Assembly (NCBI GenBank): GCA_943324725.2
Contig: CALPMR020000211.1
Coordinates: 1 to 5,336, forward strand
Length of the DNA stretch: 5,336 bases
DNA from: Bordetella parapertussis
GTDB taxonomy: Bacteria > Cyanobacteriota > Cyanobacteriia > PCC-6307 > Cyanobiaceae
Direction of reading: 5' to 3'
The notes under the pieces were generated by a model. The model saw nothing but the letters and a program-made list of their open reading frames with translations. It had not been told where the DNA came from and ran no database searches. This document shows, piece after piece, positions 1 through 5,111 of this stretch; position 1 is the first letter of the stretch, and every line of letters begins with the position of its first letter. The translations under genes and the position numbers were made by a program.

Positions 1-473
1 CAAAACCTTCCCTGCCATACGGCACAAGGCTGGTGCTTGTTGGCACCAAAGGCTGGGAATCGACTGATCTGGACGAGCTGGCTGAATCGCTAGGCATACA
101 AGCCTCGATTGTATTCACTGGATACCTCGATGATGAATCTCTGCCAAGCTTGTTGAGTGCGGCATCAGTATTCTGTTATCCATCCTTATACGAAGGCTTT
201 GGGCTGCCGGTCTTGGAAGCCATGAGCTGTGGTTGCCCGGTGGTGACATCGAATACATCATCACTCGGCGAATTTTTCTCGACATCATCAATCTCCGTAG
301 ATCCGACTAATATTCAACAAATCGCGACTGCCATCACAGCCATTCTCAATAACCCAGGCCTCGCTGATCAGCTTCGAATCGCAGGCTTCCAACAGTCATC
401 CACCCTCACGTGGAGCAATCTGGCCCAGAAAACTATCTTCGCCTACAAGCAAGCGATCTCACCTCCTGCATGA
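1..473 (+). CDS. Glycosyltransferase family 4 (GT-B fold), C-terminal part, 5' end outside window
   Basis: The reading frame is open from the window edge (first full codon at position 3) to TGA at 471-473, giving 156 visible residues. The GTG at 33 lies inside the conserved strand RLVLVGTKGW, so it is internal and not the true start. What is seen is the nucleotide-sugar-binding C-terminal Rossmann domain of GT4 retaining glycosyltransferases: the KGW strand at visible residues 16-18, then VFTGYLDDESLPSLLSAAS, then the E-x7-E motif in YEGFGLPVLE (E64 and E72), then PVVTSNTSSLGE. In this family the motif contacts the donor nucleotide sugar. The usual 'PEVxGDAA' segment is replaced by a divergent GEFFSTSS stretch. 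The enzyme is probably cytoplasmic or peripheral to the membrane and adds a sugar to a lipopolysaccharide, capsule or exopolysaccharide precursor. Donor and acceptor cannot be read from the sequence. It converges on a second GT4 gene. Family assignment is firm; specificity is unknown. Confidence 0.93.
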   Translation, partial: KPSLPYGTRLVLVGTKGWESTDLDELAESLGIQASIVFTGYLDDESLPSLLSAASVFCYPSLYEGFGLPVLEAMSCGCPVVTSNTSSLGEFFSTSSISVDPTNIQQIATAITAILNNPGLADQLRIAGFQQSSTLTWSNLAQKTIFAYKQAISPPA

Positions 474-486
474 TAGAAAGCCTGAG

Positions 487-507
487 TTGCGAAACTTGCT
501 TTCGTAG
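487..507 (+). terminator. Possible weak hairpin after the + glycosyltransferase
   Basis: Bases 490-494 (CGAAA) and 500-504 (TTTCG) pair perfectly around a 5-nt loop. The stem extends to 487-494/500-507 if two G-T wobble pairs are allowed. It begins 14 nt after the stop codon, a suitable place for transcription to end. No T-run follows and the stem is AT-rich, so a canonical Rho-independent terminator is not supported. Confidence 0.2.
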
Positions 508-548
508 CAGCGCATGTAGATCGGCTTACCATATGACACGGCCTCAAG

Positions 549-562
549 CAGCAGTTCTGCTG
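549..562. repeat. Small perfect inverted repeat CAGCAG-TT-CTGCTG
   Basis: Two 6-bp arms (549-554 and 557-562) are perfect reverse complements separated by TT; a realistic hairpin would have a 5-bp stem and a 4-nt loop. It lies in the gap between the convergent genes and directly overlaps the approach to the HIP1 site at 564. It lacks a T-run on either strand, so a terminator role is only a guess. Confidence 0.3.
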
Positions 563-563
563 G

Positions 564-571
564 GCGATCGC
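564..571. repeat. HIP1 palindrome GCGATCGC (intergenic)
   Basis: This is an exact copy of the cyanobacterial highly iterated palindrome 1, in the spacer between the convergent glycosyltransferase genes. The octamer is over-represented in many freshwater cyanobacterial genomes, possibly linked to Dam-like and HIP1 methylation. It is useful as a taxonomic hint; no local function can be inferred. Confidence 0.8.
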
Positions 572-715
572 ACTACATGGTGCCAGCAAGCAACCTGGCA
601 GCGCTTGGCTTGCGATCCAAAGAATCAAATGATCACCAGAAACCTCAAAGACAAGCAAGGCCTCCAAGACGCCAAACATACCATAAGCACTGTTCATTAA
701 GCAGTCTAAATATTA

Positions 716-811
716 TCAGCACAACCACGCCAGCAAAACTGATACTGATCGGATAAATCTCGTCATGAAACGAGCGGCCAAAACCAAATCAGCCCTCCAC
801 CAATTCCTCAT
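716..811 (-). CDS. Possible 31-residue hydrophobic peptide, start overlaps upstream stop (ATGA)
   Basis: On the - strand the last bases of the glycosyltransferase read ACATGAGG, so an ATG at 811-809 overlaps its TGA stop (810-808) in the classical ATGA translational-coupling arrangement. The frame runs 31 codons to TGA at 718-716. The peptide starts MRNWWRADLVLAARFMTR and ends SVSVLLAWLC; it is basic and hydrophobic, as a short membrane peptide or the leader of a truncated membrane protein could be. A second hydrophobic frame on the same strand (788-645) overlaps it, so a frameshifted remnant is equally possible. No family was recognised, and chance is a realistic explanation for a frame this short. 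Confidence 0.2.
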   Translation of the reverse strand: MRNWWRADLVLAARFMTRFIRSVSVLLAWLC

Positions 812-1935
812 GTTGTTCGGGGAACCAATTGGCGATAGAGATCCAGGTAGCCTGACGTAGTTTTATCCCAACTAAAGCGCAGACATTGCCGCTGCCCCTT
901 ACGGCGAAGTTCCTCGCGAAGCTCTGGCTTGCCAGCAATTTGAAGAATTGCATCAGCAATCGAATCGACGGACCAAGGATTGAAGAGGAGGGCGGCATCC
1001 GAAGCGACCTCCGGAATACTGGATGTATTGGCAGCAAGCACGGGAGTATTCATGGCCATGGCTTCAAGAAGCGGAAGACCAAAGCCCTCATAAAGTGATG
1101 GACAAACAAAAGCCAAAGCTCCACGATAAAGCTCAGCCAAGGAAGCATCGGGCACGCTTACGTATACATCTACCCTAGAAGCTATTGAAAGCGCATCAAG
1201 CAGATCAACTTCATCACTCGCCAGAGGGGCACCTGCCAACTTAAGCCTAAGCGCAGGGAACGCTGCAATGACACGTGAAAAGGCCAGGGCCAGTCGCGTG
1301 AAATTTTTATACGAAGATCTGGCGCCAACATAGAGAAGATACTGCTCACTATGTTGATTACCTACGTTCTCCGAGGAGCGGGCTAGCCCAGGCTTCAAAT
1401 CACCCGCCAGATGGATAACGGAGGCCTTGGGTTCAAGATGGGGATAAAGCTCAAGTAGATCGCGCAGCGTTGATTCTGAGATGCAAGGAAGAGCGCTGGC
1501 GGCCTCAAAGCAACGACGCTTGGCTTCAATGGCTTGGCCGGTTGGGTCCAGCTGATCACGCCATTTTTCATGAATCATGTCATAAACTGTGTAGACAAGG
1601 GGGGCGCGAGTGCCATAGACAAGAGGCTTTTCGTAATACGTTGGGTGGATCAGATCCGGGCGGAACAAGCCAGCCTTGATCGAAAAGCTTTGACGCCGCA
1701 GCGGTTCGTTGAAACGACCTGGCCGGATGGAGATATTGTGCCGCACAATCGCGAGATGCTGCCCGGAAGGATGGGGCAAATGAGCTGGCCTGAGACTGGT
1801 CAAAAGGCAATCATGCTGAGCCGCTACGCCAGATATCAGATGATCAAAAAAGTTACTTATTCCGCCTGGCCTGCACCGGTACATGCCATAAATAACTCCA
1901 TCGTAGTAAATTCGCAGCCTATCATTTGCCGGCAT
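808..1935 (-). CDS. Glycosyltransferase family 4 (GT-B fold), complete
   Basis: The product has 375 residues, a normal length for a single-enzyme GT4 protein. The ATG at 1935 is chosen because RLRIYYDGVIYG, the usual first strand of the N-terminal Rossmann domain, follows directly, and a weak GGGTGG (1946-1941) sits 5 nt upstream; a TTG 24 nt earlier (1959) is a less likely start. Visible motifs in order: the glycine-rich acceptor-domain loop PGGISN (residues 23-28), VYTVYDMIHE (114-123), CISESTLRDL (151-160), the domain-linking YVGARSSYKNF (202-212), and the donor-site E-x7-E in YEGFGLPLLE (E283, E291), followed by TPVLAANTSSIPEVASDAA. It should transfer a sugar from a nucleotide-sugar donor, keeping the anomeric configuration, onto a growing surface glycan. 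Mannosyl-, rhamnosyl- or other specificity cannot be told. G+C is lower than in the ndh genes next to it. It is separated from ndhJ by 373 bp, so it probably has its own promoter. Confidence 0.93.
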   Translation of the reverse strand: MPANDRLRIYYDGVIYGMYRCRPGGISNFFDHLISGVAAQHDCLLTSLRPAHLPHPSGQHLAIVRHNISIRPGRFNEPLRRQSFSIKAGLFRPDLIHPTYYEKPLVYGTRAPLVYTVYDMIHEKWRDQLDPTGQAIEAKRRCFEAASALPCISESTLRDLLELYPHLEPKASVIHLAGDLKPGLARSSENVGNQHSEQYLLYVGARSSYKNFTRLALAFSRVIAAFPALRLKLAGAPLASDEVDLLDALSIASRVDVYVSVPDASLAELYRGALAFVCPSLYEGFGLPLLEAMAMNTPVLAANTSSIPEVASDAALLFNPWSVDSIADAILQIAGKPELREELRRKGQRQCLRFSWDKTTSGYLDLYRQLVPRTT

Positions 1936-2308
1936 ACTTGCCACCCAACTCCACAACAAAGTACTACAGGGCTTGGCTTTGCGGCAAGCATGACAAGATG
2001 CATTTTGGGCTCATTTCAGGTCCCATTCACCAAAAGAAAACCTCATGGCGACCAACCGGATCTAGTTGGGTTTCTAAATATCCATTTGCATCAATCCCAA
2101 ATGTAACGGAGAACGATGAGCGCCTGCGGGAAACAAGCGCTGGCCTGGGATGGGATGGGGCCAAGCTCAAAACGTTTCAGAGAACGATCAAAGATGGGGC
2201 TGTCAGCAGATCAGAAATCCAGGTCATGGCCAGACATCTCAATGGATCGGCCTCTCTCCTGATGGGACACGCAACCGGGGCATCCCCTGACCAGGCAACA
2301 GAAACCTC
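1936..2308. other. 373-bp spacer between ndhJ and the - glycosyltransferase, no confident gene
   Basis: This stretch should contain the end of the ndhC-ndhK-ndhJ transcript and the promoter of the glycosyltransferase, both on the - strand. I could not identify a convincing -10/-35 pair or a hairpin with a T-run. A + strand frame of 129 codons (TTG 1926 to TAA 2315) crosses the whole spacer; its translation has no recognisable domain, its start is poor, and it overlaps genes at both ends, so it is not called as a gene. G+C is intermediate between the two flanks. A short TGGGR pentamer tandem lies at 2146-2160. Confidence 0.6.
2141..2163. repeat. TGGGR tandem inside a TGGCC/GGCCA inverted repeat
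   Basis: Three tandem pentamers TGGGA, TGGGA, TGGGG occupy 2146-2160. They form most of the loop between the arms TGGCC (2141-2145) and GGCCA (2159-2163). Read on the - strand, this hairpin lies about 150 nt beyond the ndhJ stop codon, but no T-run follows it. It may be chance; a link to transcript 3'-end formation is speculative. Confidence 0.3.
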
Positions 2309-2878
2309 TCAGTAAGCGTCCTGCATCTCGTAGAAATCGGGCTGCACGTAGTCCTTGCGCAGCGGGTAGCCCTTCCAGTCCTCCGGCATCAGCAGCCGCT
2401 TGGGATGGGGGTGACCTTCGAACTGGATGCCGAACATGTCAAAGGTTTCGCGCTCCTGCCAGTCGGCGCCACGGAACAGGCCATAGAGGCTGGGGATGGT
2501 GAGAGCTCCATCGCGCTGCAGGAACACCTTGAGCCGCACCTCCTCGAGGCGCAGATCGGCGGGGAGGGACTGGGTGGTGCCCGGCGGAGCGTCGGCGGCG
2601 GCGATGTGATCGGCCACGCTGGCCAGTTTCACCAGGTTGTAGAAGCTCACCAGGCGACCACCGGGGCCCTCGTCGTAGCCGCCCTGGCACTGCAGGTAAT
2701 CAAAGCCGCTGGCCTTGAGCGCCGTGACCACCAGAGGCAGGGCCTCGGGCTCAATCCCCAGAACCTCCACACCGAGATGATCGGCGGGAAGCTGCTCATG
2801 GTCGAAGCCCTGCTGGCTCAGCCAGGTGCTCACCGGCCCCGGAGCAGTGGCGATAACGGCTGCAGTGTCATCAGGCAT
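2309..2878 (-). CDS. ndhJ: NAD(P)H-quinone oxidoreductase subunit J (NDH-1, 30 kDa/NuoC family)
   Basis: NdhJ is a peripheral-arm subunit of the cyanobacterial NDH-1 complex on the thylakoid membrane, which passes electrons from ferredoxin to plastoquinone in cyclic flow, respiration and CO2 uptake. The 189-residue length is close to what is usual. The complex I 30-kDa signature is plain: [12 protein letters not shown] at residues 142-153, then [13 protein letters not shown] (156-168) and GYPLRKDY (170-177). The N-terminal half shows [20 protein letters not shown] and [16 protein letters not shown], all as in cyanobacterial NdhJ. The ATG at 2878 fits family N-termini; no clear Shine-Dalgarno sequence precedes it. 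It is the last gene of the ndhC-ndhK-ndhJ cluster, 137 bp after ndhK, an unusually wide gap for this operon. It ends 373 bp from the glycosyltransferase. Identification is secure. Confidence 0.98.
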   Translation of the reverse strand: MPDDTAAVIATAPGPVSTWLSQQGFDHEQLPADHLGVEVLGIEPEALPLVVTALKASGFDYLQCQGGYDEGPGGRLVSFYNLVKLASVADHIAAADAPPGTTQSLPADLRLEEVRLKVFLQRDGALTIPSLYGLFRGADWQERETFDMFGIQFEGHPHPKRLLMPEDWKGYPLRKDYVQPDFYEMQDAY

Positions 2879-3015
2879 GGCTCAGAGCTGGGAAAGGATG
2901 AGCGAAGTTGAAGCGAGGAGCAGACGGGGGACGTCGGCGGTGGCAGAACGACTGTGAATCTCCCTTGCATGCAGCGATCGCAGCCGGGAATGGCCATCCA
3001 AAGCGATGCGCGGTC
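2879..3015 (-). other. 137-bp ndhK-ndhJ spacer carrying a HIP1 site
   Basis: On the transcribed (-) strand this gap runs from the ndhK TGA to the ndhJ ATG. No gene is supported: the only ATG frame (starting MAIPGCDRC) runs out of frame into ndhJ and resembles nothing known. No hairpin with a T-run was seen. A HIP1 octamer lies inside. The gap could hold a secondary promoter or an mRNA-processing site, but no motif shows this. Confidence 0.5.
2974..2981. repeat. HIP1 palindrome GCGATCGC in the ndhK-ndhJ spacer
   Basis: This is an exact GCGATCGC octamer in the non-coding gap between ndhK and ndhJ, about 35 bp after the ndhK stop codon. It is the usual cyanobacterial repeat; no local regulatory role is evident. 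Confidence 0.8.
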
Positions 3016-3798
3016 TCAAGTCCGGCTGGCCGACGCCGAGGCCCCTGGGGCCACCACCGGCTCGCCCGCAGCTGCCTGGCGGCTGGGCTGAACCCCGGCC
3101 AGAGGCAGGGCGGCCGCCGCGGCCAGGGCCGCCTGCTGGGTTTCAGCCCGCAGATAGCGGCCATCGACGATCGGGGCCACGGCCTTGAGCTGGTGAGGGA
3201 TCGTGCAATAGCGATGGGTCTGCTGCAGATTGCCCCGCTCAGCCAGGGCCTCATTGCCCACCTTCTTGCGCAGCTTGATCACGGCATCAAAAATTGCCTC
3301 CGGCCGCGGCGGGCAGCCCGGCAGGTAGAGATCGACCGGAATCAGCTTGTCGACGCCTCGCACCGCCGTGGGCGAATCGGCCGAGAACATGCCACCGGTG
3401 ATCGTGCAGGCCCCCATGGCGATCACATACTTGGGCTCGGGCATCTGTTCATAGAGCCGCACCAAGGCAGGGCCCATCTTCATCGTCACCGTGCCGGCCA
3501 CGATCAGCAGATCAGCCTGGCGGGGGCTGGAGCGGGGCACCAGACCGAAGCGGTCAAAGTCGAAGCGGGAGCCGATCAGGGCGGCGAACTCGATGAAGCA
3601 GCAGGCCGTGCCATAGAGCAGCGGCCAGAGGCTGCTGAGCCGGGCCCAGTTGTGCAGATCATCGAGGCTGGTGAGGATCACGTTCTCCGACAGAGCGGAG
3701 GTGACCGCCGGTGCCCCGACCGGAGCGCAGGTGGCGGCCCGCAGATCCCGCAGCGCCGTCAGCGATGGGGTGGAGGAAGGAGGAGGGGTGATCGTCAT
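3016..3798 (-). CDS. ndhK: NAD(P)H-quinone oxidoreductase subunit K (NDH-1, NuoB/PSST family, carries cluster N2)
   Basis: NdhK holds the terminal [4Fe-4S] cluster N2 that delivers electrons to plastoquinone in thylakoid NDH-1. The protein has 260 residues. Cluster ligands are visible: the adjacent pair Cys66-Cys67 in [10 protein letters not shown], Cys131 in MGACTITGG and Cys162 in [38 protein letters not shown] and [20 protein letters not shown] are typical of cyanobacterial and plastid NdhK. The frame stays open 80 codons further upstream, but that part lies antisense-free inside ndhC in another frame and is Ser/Pro-rich nonsense. The ATG at 3798 is chosen because it follows the ndhC stop by 7 nt and has GGAG 11 nt before it. 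The C-terminal tail (about residues 218-260) is Ala-rich and low in complexity, making the protein a little longer than I would expect for this family. It is co-transcribed with ndhC and probably translationally coupled to it. Confidence 0.98.
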   Translation of the reverse strand: MTITPPPSSTPSLTALRDLRAATCAPVGAPAVTSALSENVILTSLDDLHNWARLSSLWPLLYGTACCFIEFAALIGSRFDFDRFGLVPRSSPRQADLLIVAGTVTMKMGPALVRLYEQMPEPKYVIAMGACTITGGMFSADSPTAVRGVDKLIPVDLYLPGCPPRPEAIFDAVIKLRKKVGNEALAERGNLQQTHRYCTIPHQLKAVAPIVDGRYLRAETQQAALAAAAALPLAGVQPSRQAAAGEPVVAPGASASASRT

Positions 3799-3805
3799 GG
3801 CAGGG

Positions 3806-4168
3806 TCAGCTCCACTCGAGGGCGCCCTTGCGCCAGGCGTAGGCGAGGGCCACCACGAGGATGGCAATGAAGATGAGGGCCTCGATGAAGGCCAGCAATC
3901 CCAGACGGTGGAAAGCCACCGCCCAGGGATAGAGGAAGACGGTCTCGACGTCGAAGATGACGAAGACCAGGGCGAACATGTAGTAGCGGATGTTGAACTG
4001 AATCCAGGCGCCGCCGATCGGCTCCATGCCGGACTCATAGGTGAGCTCGCGCTCCCCCTGCCGGCTCTTCGGCGAAAGCAGCTTGTTGGCCACCAACGCC
4101 AGCACCGGGACCGCTGCCGAAAGCAGCAGGAACCCCAGAAAGGCGTCGTAGCCCGAGAGCACGAACAT
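3806..4168 (-). CDS. ndhC: NAD(P)H-quinone oxidoreductase subunit C (NDH-1, NuoA family)
   Basis: NdhC is a small membrane-arm subunit of NDH-1 that lies at the junction with the peripheral arm, near the quinone site. At 120 residues it has exactly the common length for this family. Three membrane segments can be seen, roughly residues 8-30, 62-85 and 89-112. The family's conserved loop [17 protein letters not shown] (residues 39-55) and [26 protein letters not shown] (58-83), including the FDVE acidic motif, are present. It is the first gene of the - strand cluster; ndhK starts 7 nt after its stop. The ATG at 4168 matches the family N-terminus ([13 protein letters not shown]), but no good Shine-Dalgarno sequence precedes it. 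Transcription should begin in the 406-bp region shared with rubA. Identification is secure. Confidence 0.98.
   Translation of the reverse strand: MFVLSGYDAFLGFLLLSAAVPVLALVANKLLSPKSRQGERELTYESGMEPIGGAWIQFNIRYYMFALVFVIFDVETVFLYPWAVAFHRLGLLAFIEALIFIAILVVALAYAWRKGALEWS
3810..3813 (-). promoter_or_regulatory. Ribosome binding site of ndhK, embedded in the end of ndhC
   Basis: On the - strand GGAG lies 11 nt before the ndhK ATG at 3798, inside the last sense codons of ndhC (GAG TGG AGC TGA). It supports the short ndhK start over the longer open frame and suggests coupled translation of the two genes. The spacing is slightly long. Confidence 0.5.
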
Positions 4169-4347
4169 CGAGCCGGTTCAACCTGGGCCGCAGTCTGGCA
4201 TCCATGGCCCGTCGCTGACGGTTCACAGCTGACGAACGGCCCGATCGGAGTGCCGGCAACGTGTTGCAGAGGAGCGGAACCCCAGGCCTCTCTTGAGCCG
4301 AACCAACCGGCGGCGCCAGCTCCCTGCTCGTATCGGCCAAGGAAGGC

Positions 4348-4362
4348 GCCGCCTGAGGCGGC
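4348..4362. repeat. GC-rich hairpin GCCGCC-TGA-GGCGGC
   Basis: Two perfect 6-bp GC-only arms (4348-4353 and 4357-4362) flank a 3-nt loop. It sits near the middle of the divergent ndhC-rubA region. No T-run follows on either strand. It could shape a leader RNA or be a protein-binding palindrome, but GC-rich sequence makes such repeats likely by chance. Confidence 0.35.
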
Positions 4363-4457
4363 TCAGAGCATCGACATTCCTGGAGACGGAAGAGGCCTGC
4401 TGATTCAGGCGCTGATCCGGCGTTCGTTCGGCGTCGTGATTCCCCGCCAGGAGCGCT

Positions 4458-4471
4458 CCCGGCAGCCCGGG
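4458..4471. repeat. GC-rich hairpin CCCGG-CAGC-CCGGG
   Basis: A perfect 5-bp stem with a 4-nt loop lies about 105 bp upstream of rubA. It could be in the rubA 5' leader if transcription starts further upstream; no T-run follows. Chance is plausible in this composition. Confidence 0.3.
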
Positions 4472-4574
4472 GCAAGCCGCCGCCGGGCAACTGGCGACGC
4501 CCCACGCTGCGAGAGCGTCACAGCCCCGGCGACAGGCCTGGATAGAGTTCCGCCTCCACACAAAGGGCCACGGG

Positions 4575-5105
4575 ATGAGCATGGACGCTCCCACGGACCA
4601 GCCATCGGACCAGCCATCCGGCCCTCCAACGGAGGCCCCACCGCCCCAGTCCGCCAGCGAGCACGGCGCCGATTCCAGCGCTGAGCCTGCCGAGGACGGT
4701 GGTCCGGGGCTGGTCCCTGCCGGCCGTGCCAGCAGCCCTGGCCAGGACAGCGGATCGATCCAGCCCGACGCCGAGGCGGCAACCAGCGACCCGGCCAGCC
4801 ACCGCTTTGAATGCCGTAGCTGCGGCTTCGTCTATGACCCGGGCGAAGGGATCAAAAAGCTGGCGATCCCCCAGGGCACTCCCTTCAGCGACCTCGACCC
4901 GATCGGTTTCCGCTGCCCGGTCTGCCGCAGCCGGGTGGGGGCCTTCAAGGACATCGGTCCCCGCAACAAGCCCAGCGGCTTCGAAGAGAACCTCAACTTC
5001 GGCCTTGGCGTCAACCGCCTCACCCCGGGCCAGAAGAACGTGCTGATCTTCGGCGGCTTTGCCCTGGCGATCGCCTTCTTCCTCTCGCTCTATTCCCTGC
5101 GCTGA
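4575..5105 (+). CDS. rubA: Membrane-anchored rubredoxin, photosystem assembly factor RubA
   Basis: RubA is a one-iron rubredoxin attached to the thylakoid membrane; in cyanobacteria, algae and plants its orthologues are needed for photosystem assembly (reported for photosystem I and photosystem II). The 176-residue product has three parts: an N-terminal stretch of about 75 residues rich in Pro, Ala, Ser, Asp and Glu, predicted to be disordered; the rubredoxin domain at about residues 78-128 with iron ligands Cys80, Cys83 (CRSCG) and Cys114, Cys117 (CPVCR) and the core GFVYDPGEG; and a C-terminal membrane helix at about 155-173 (VLIFGGFALAIAFFLSLY). The linker GFEENLNFGLGVNRLTPGQKN is typical of RubA. 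The start at 4575 has AAAGGG (4562-4567) upstream; an ATG two codons later is also possible. The long disordered N-terminus is larger than I expect for RubA; a start inside it cannot be excluded because no later Met occurs before the domain. The Ycf48 gene follows after 6 nt, so the two are probably co-transcribed. Confidence 0.96.
   Translation: MSMDAPTDQPSDQPSGPPTEAPPPQSASEHGADSSAEPAEDGGPGLVPAGRASSPGQDSGSIQPDAEAATSDPASHRFECRSCGFVYDPGEGIKKLAIPQGTPFSDLDPIGFRCPVCRSRVGAFKDIGPRNKPSGFEENLNFGLGVNRLTPGQKNVLIFGGFALAIAFFLSLYSLR
5067..5074. repeat. HIP1 palindrome GCGATCGC inside rubA
   Basis: An exact HIP1 octamer lies within the extended form GGCGATCGCC, encoding Leu-Ala-Ile-Ala in the membrane helix of RubA. 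Placement within a small-residue transmembrane segment is compatible with the codon content of HIP1 and needs no special function. Confidence 0.8.
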
Positions 5106-5111
5106 TCACCC

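Larger units (their letters stand above)
474..807. other. 334-bp spacer between convergent glycosyltransferase genes, no confident gene
   Basis: This stretch separates the two convergent glycosyltransferase genes. Two overlapping open frames of 84-96 codons cross it on opposite strands, but neither translation resembles a family I recognise and both run into the end of the + glycosyltransferase. On the - strand, a 31-codon frame (716-811) and a second frame (645-788, 47 residues, no ATG, with a hydrophobic stretch SISFAGVVVLIIF) could be the remains of a small membrane protein split by a frameshift. One HIP1 octamer lies at 564-571. No tRNA and no hairpin followed by a T-run was seen. Confidence 0.6.
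4169..4574. promoter_or_regulatory. Divergent intergenic region between ndhC and rubA (406 bp)
   Basis: This GC-rich stretch separates two divergently transcribed photosynthesis units and must hold, or adjoin, the promoters of ndhC (-) and rubA (+). I see no convincing sigma70-type -10/-35 pair; the closest -10-like string near rubA is TAGAGT at 4543-4548, without a -35 at the right distance. No NtcA-type GTA-N8-TAC palindrome was noticed. Several open frames cross it on both strands but all are extensions of antisense frames with Arg/Pro/Ala-rich nonsense translations. Two GC-rich hairpins lie at 4348-4362 and 4458-4471. Confidence 0.6.

Noticed and set aside
759..774. CTCGT/ACGAG hairpin as a terminator between the convergent genes
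   Set aside because: A 5-bp stem with a 6-nt loop and no T-run on either strand.
1961..1987. A -35/-10-like pair (TTGCCG, 15 nt, TAGTAC on the - strand) for the glycosyltransferase
   Set aside because: Too few consensus matches and a spacer that is too short; no better than chance.
2277..2287. GGGG-CAT-CCCC hairpin about 20 nt beyond the ndhJ stop as a terminator
   Set aside because: The stem is only 4 bp and no T-run follows on the - strand.
2908..3870. A 320-codon + strand open frame opposite ndhK and the ndhK-ndhJ gap
   Set aside because: It is antisense to the securely identified ndhK, with an Arg/Gly/His/Gln-rich translation typical of antisense frames in GC-rich genes, and no domain.
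3799..4038. An 80-residue N-terminal extension of NdhK into ndhC
   Set aside because: The stretch is Ser/Pro/Trp-rich, lies in an alternative frame of ndhC, and the ATG at 3798 has a ribosome binding site and matches family N-termini.
4175..4183. GGTTCAACC, resembling the T-arm of a tRNA
   Set aside because: No matching acceptor, D or anticodon arms can be drawn around it on either strand, and one side would lie inside ndhC.
4214..4234. Direct repeat of GCTGACG (4214-4220 and 4228-4234) in the ndhC-rubA region
   Set aside because: A 7-bp repeat is expected by chance in 400 bp of GC-rich DNA, and it matches no operator known to me.
4035..4505. A 156-codon - strand frame upstream of and overlapping ndhC
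   Set aside because: It is an out-of-frame reading of ndhC plus non-coding leader; Arg/Pro/Ala-rich with no recognisable domain.
3650..4684. A 344-codon + strand open frame across ndhC, the divergent region and the start of rubA
   Set aside because: It overlaps three confident features out of frame or antisense; the translation is low in complexity and matches no family.
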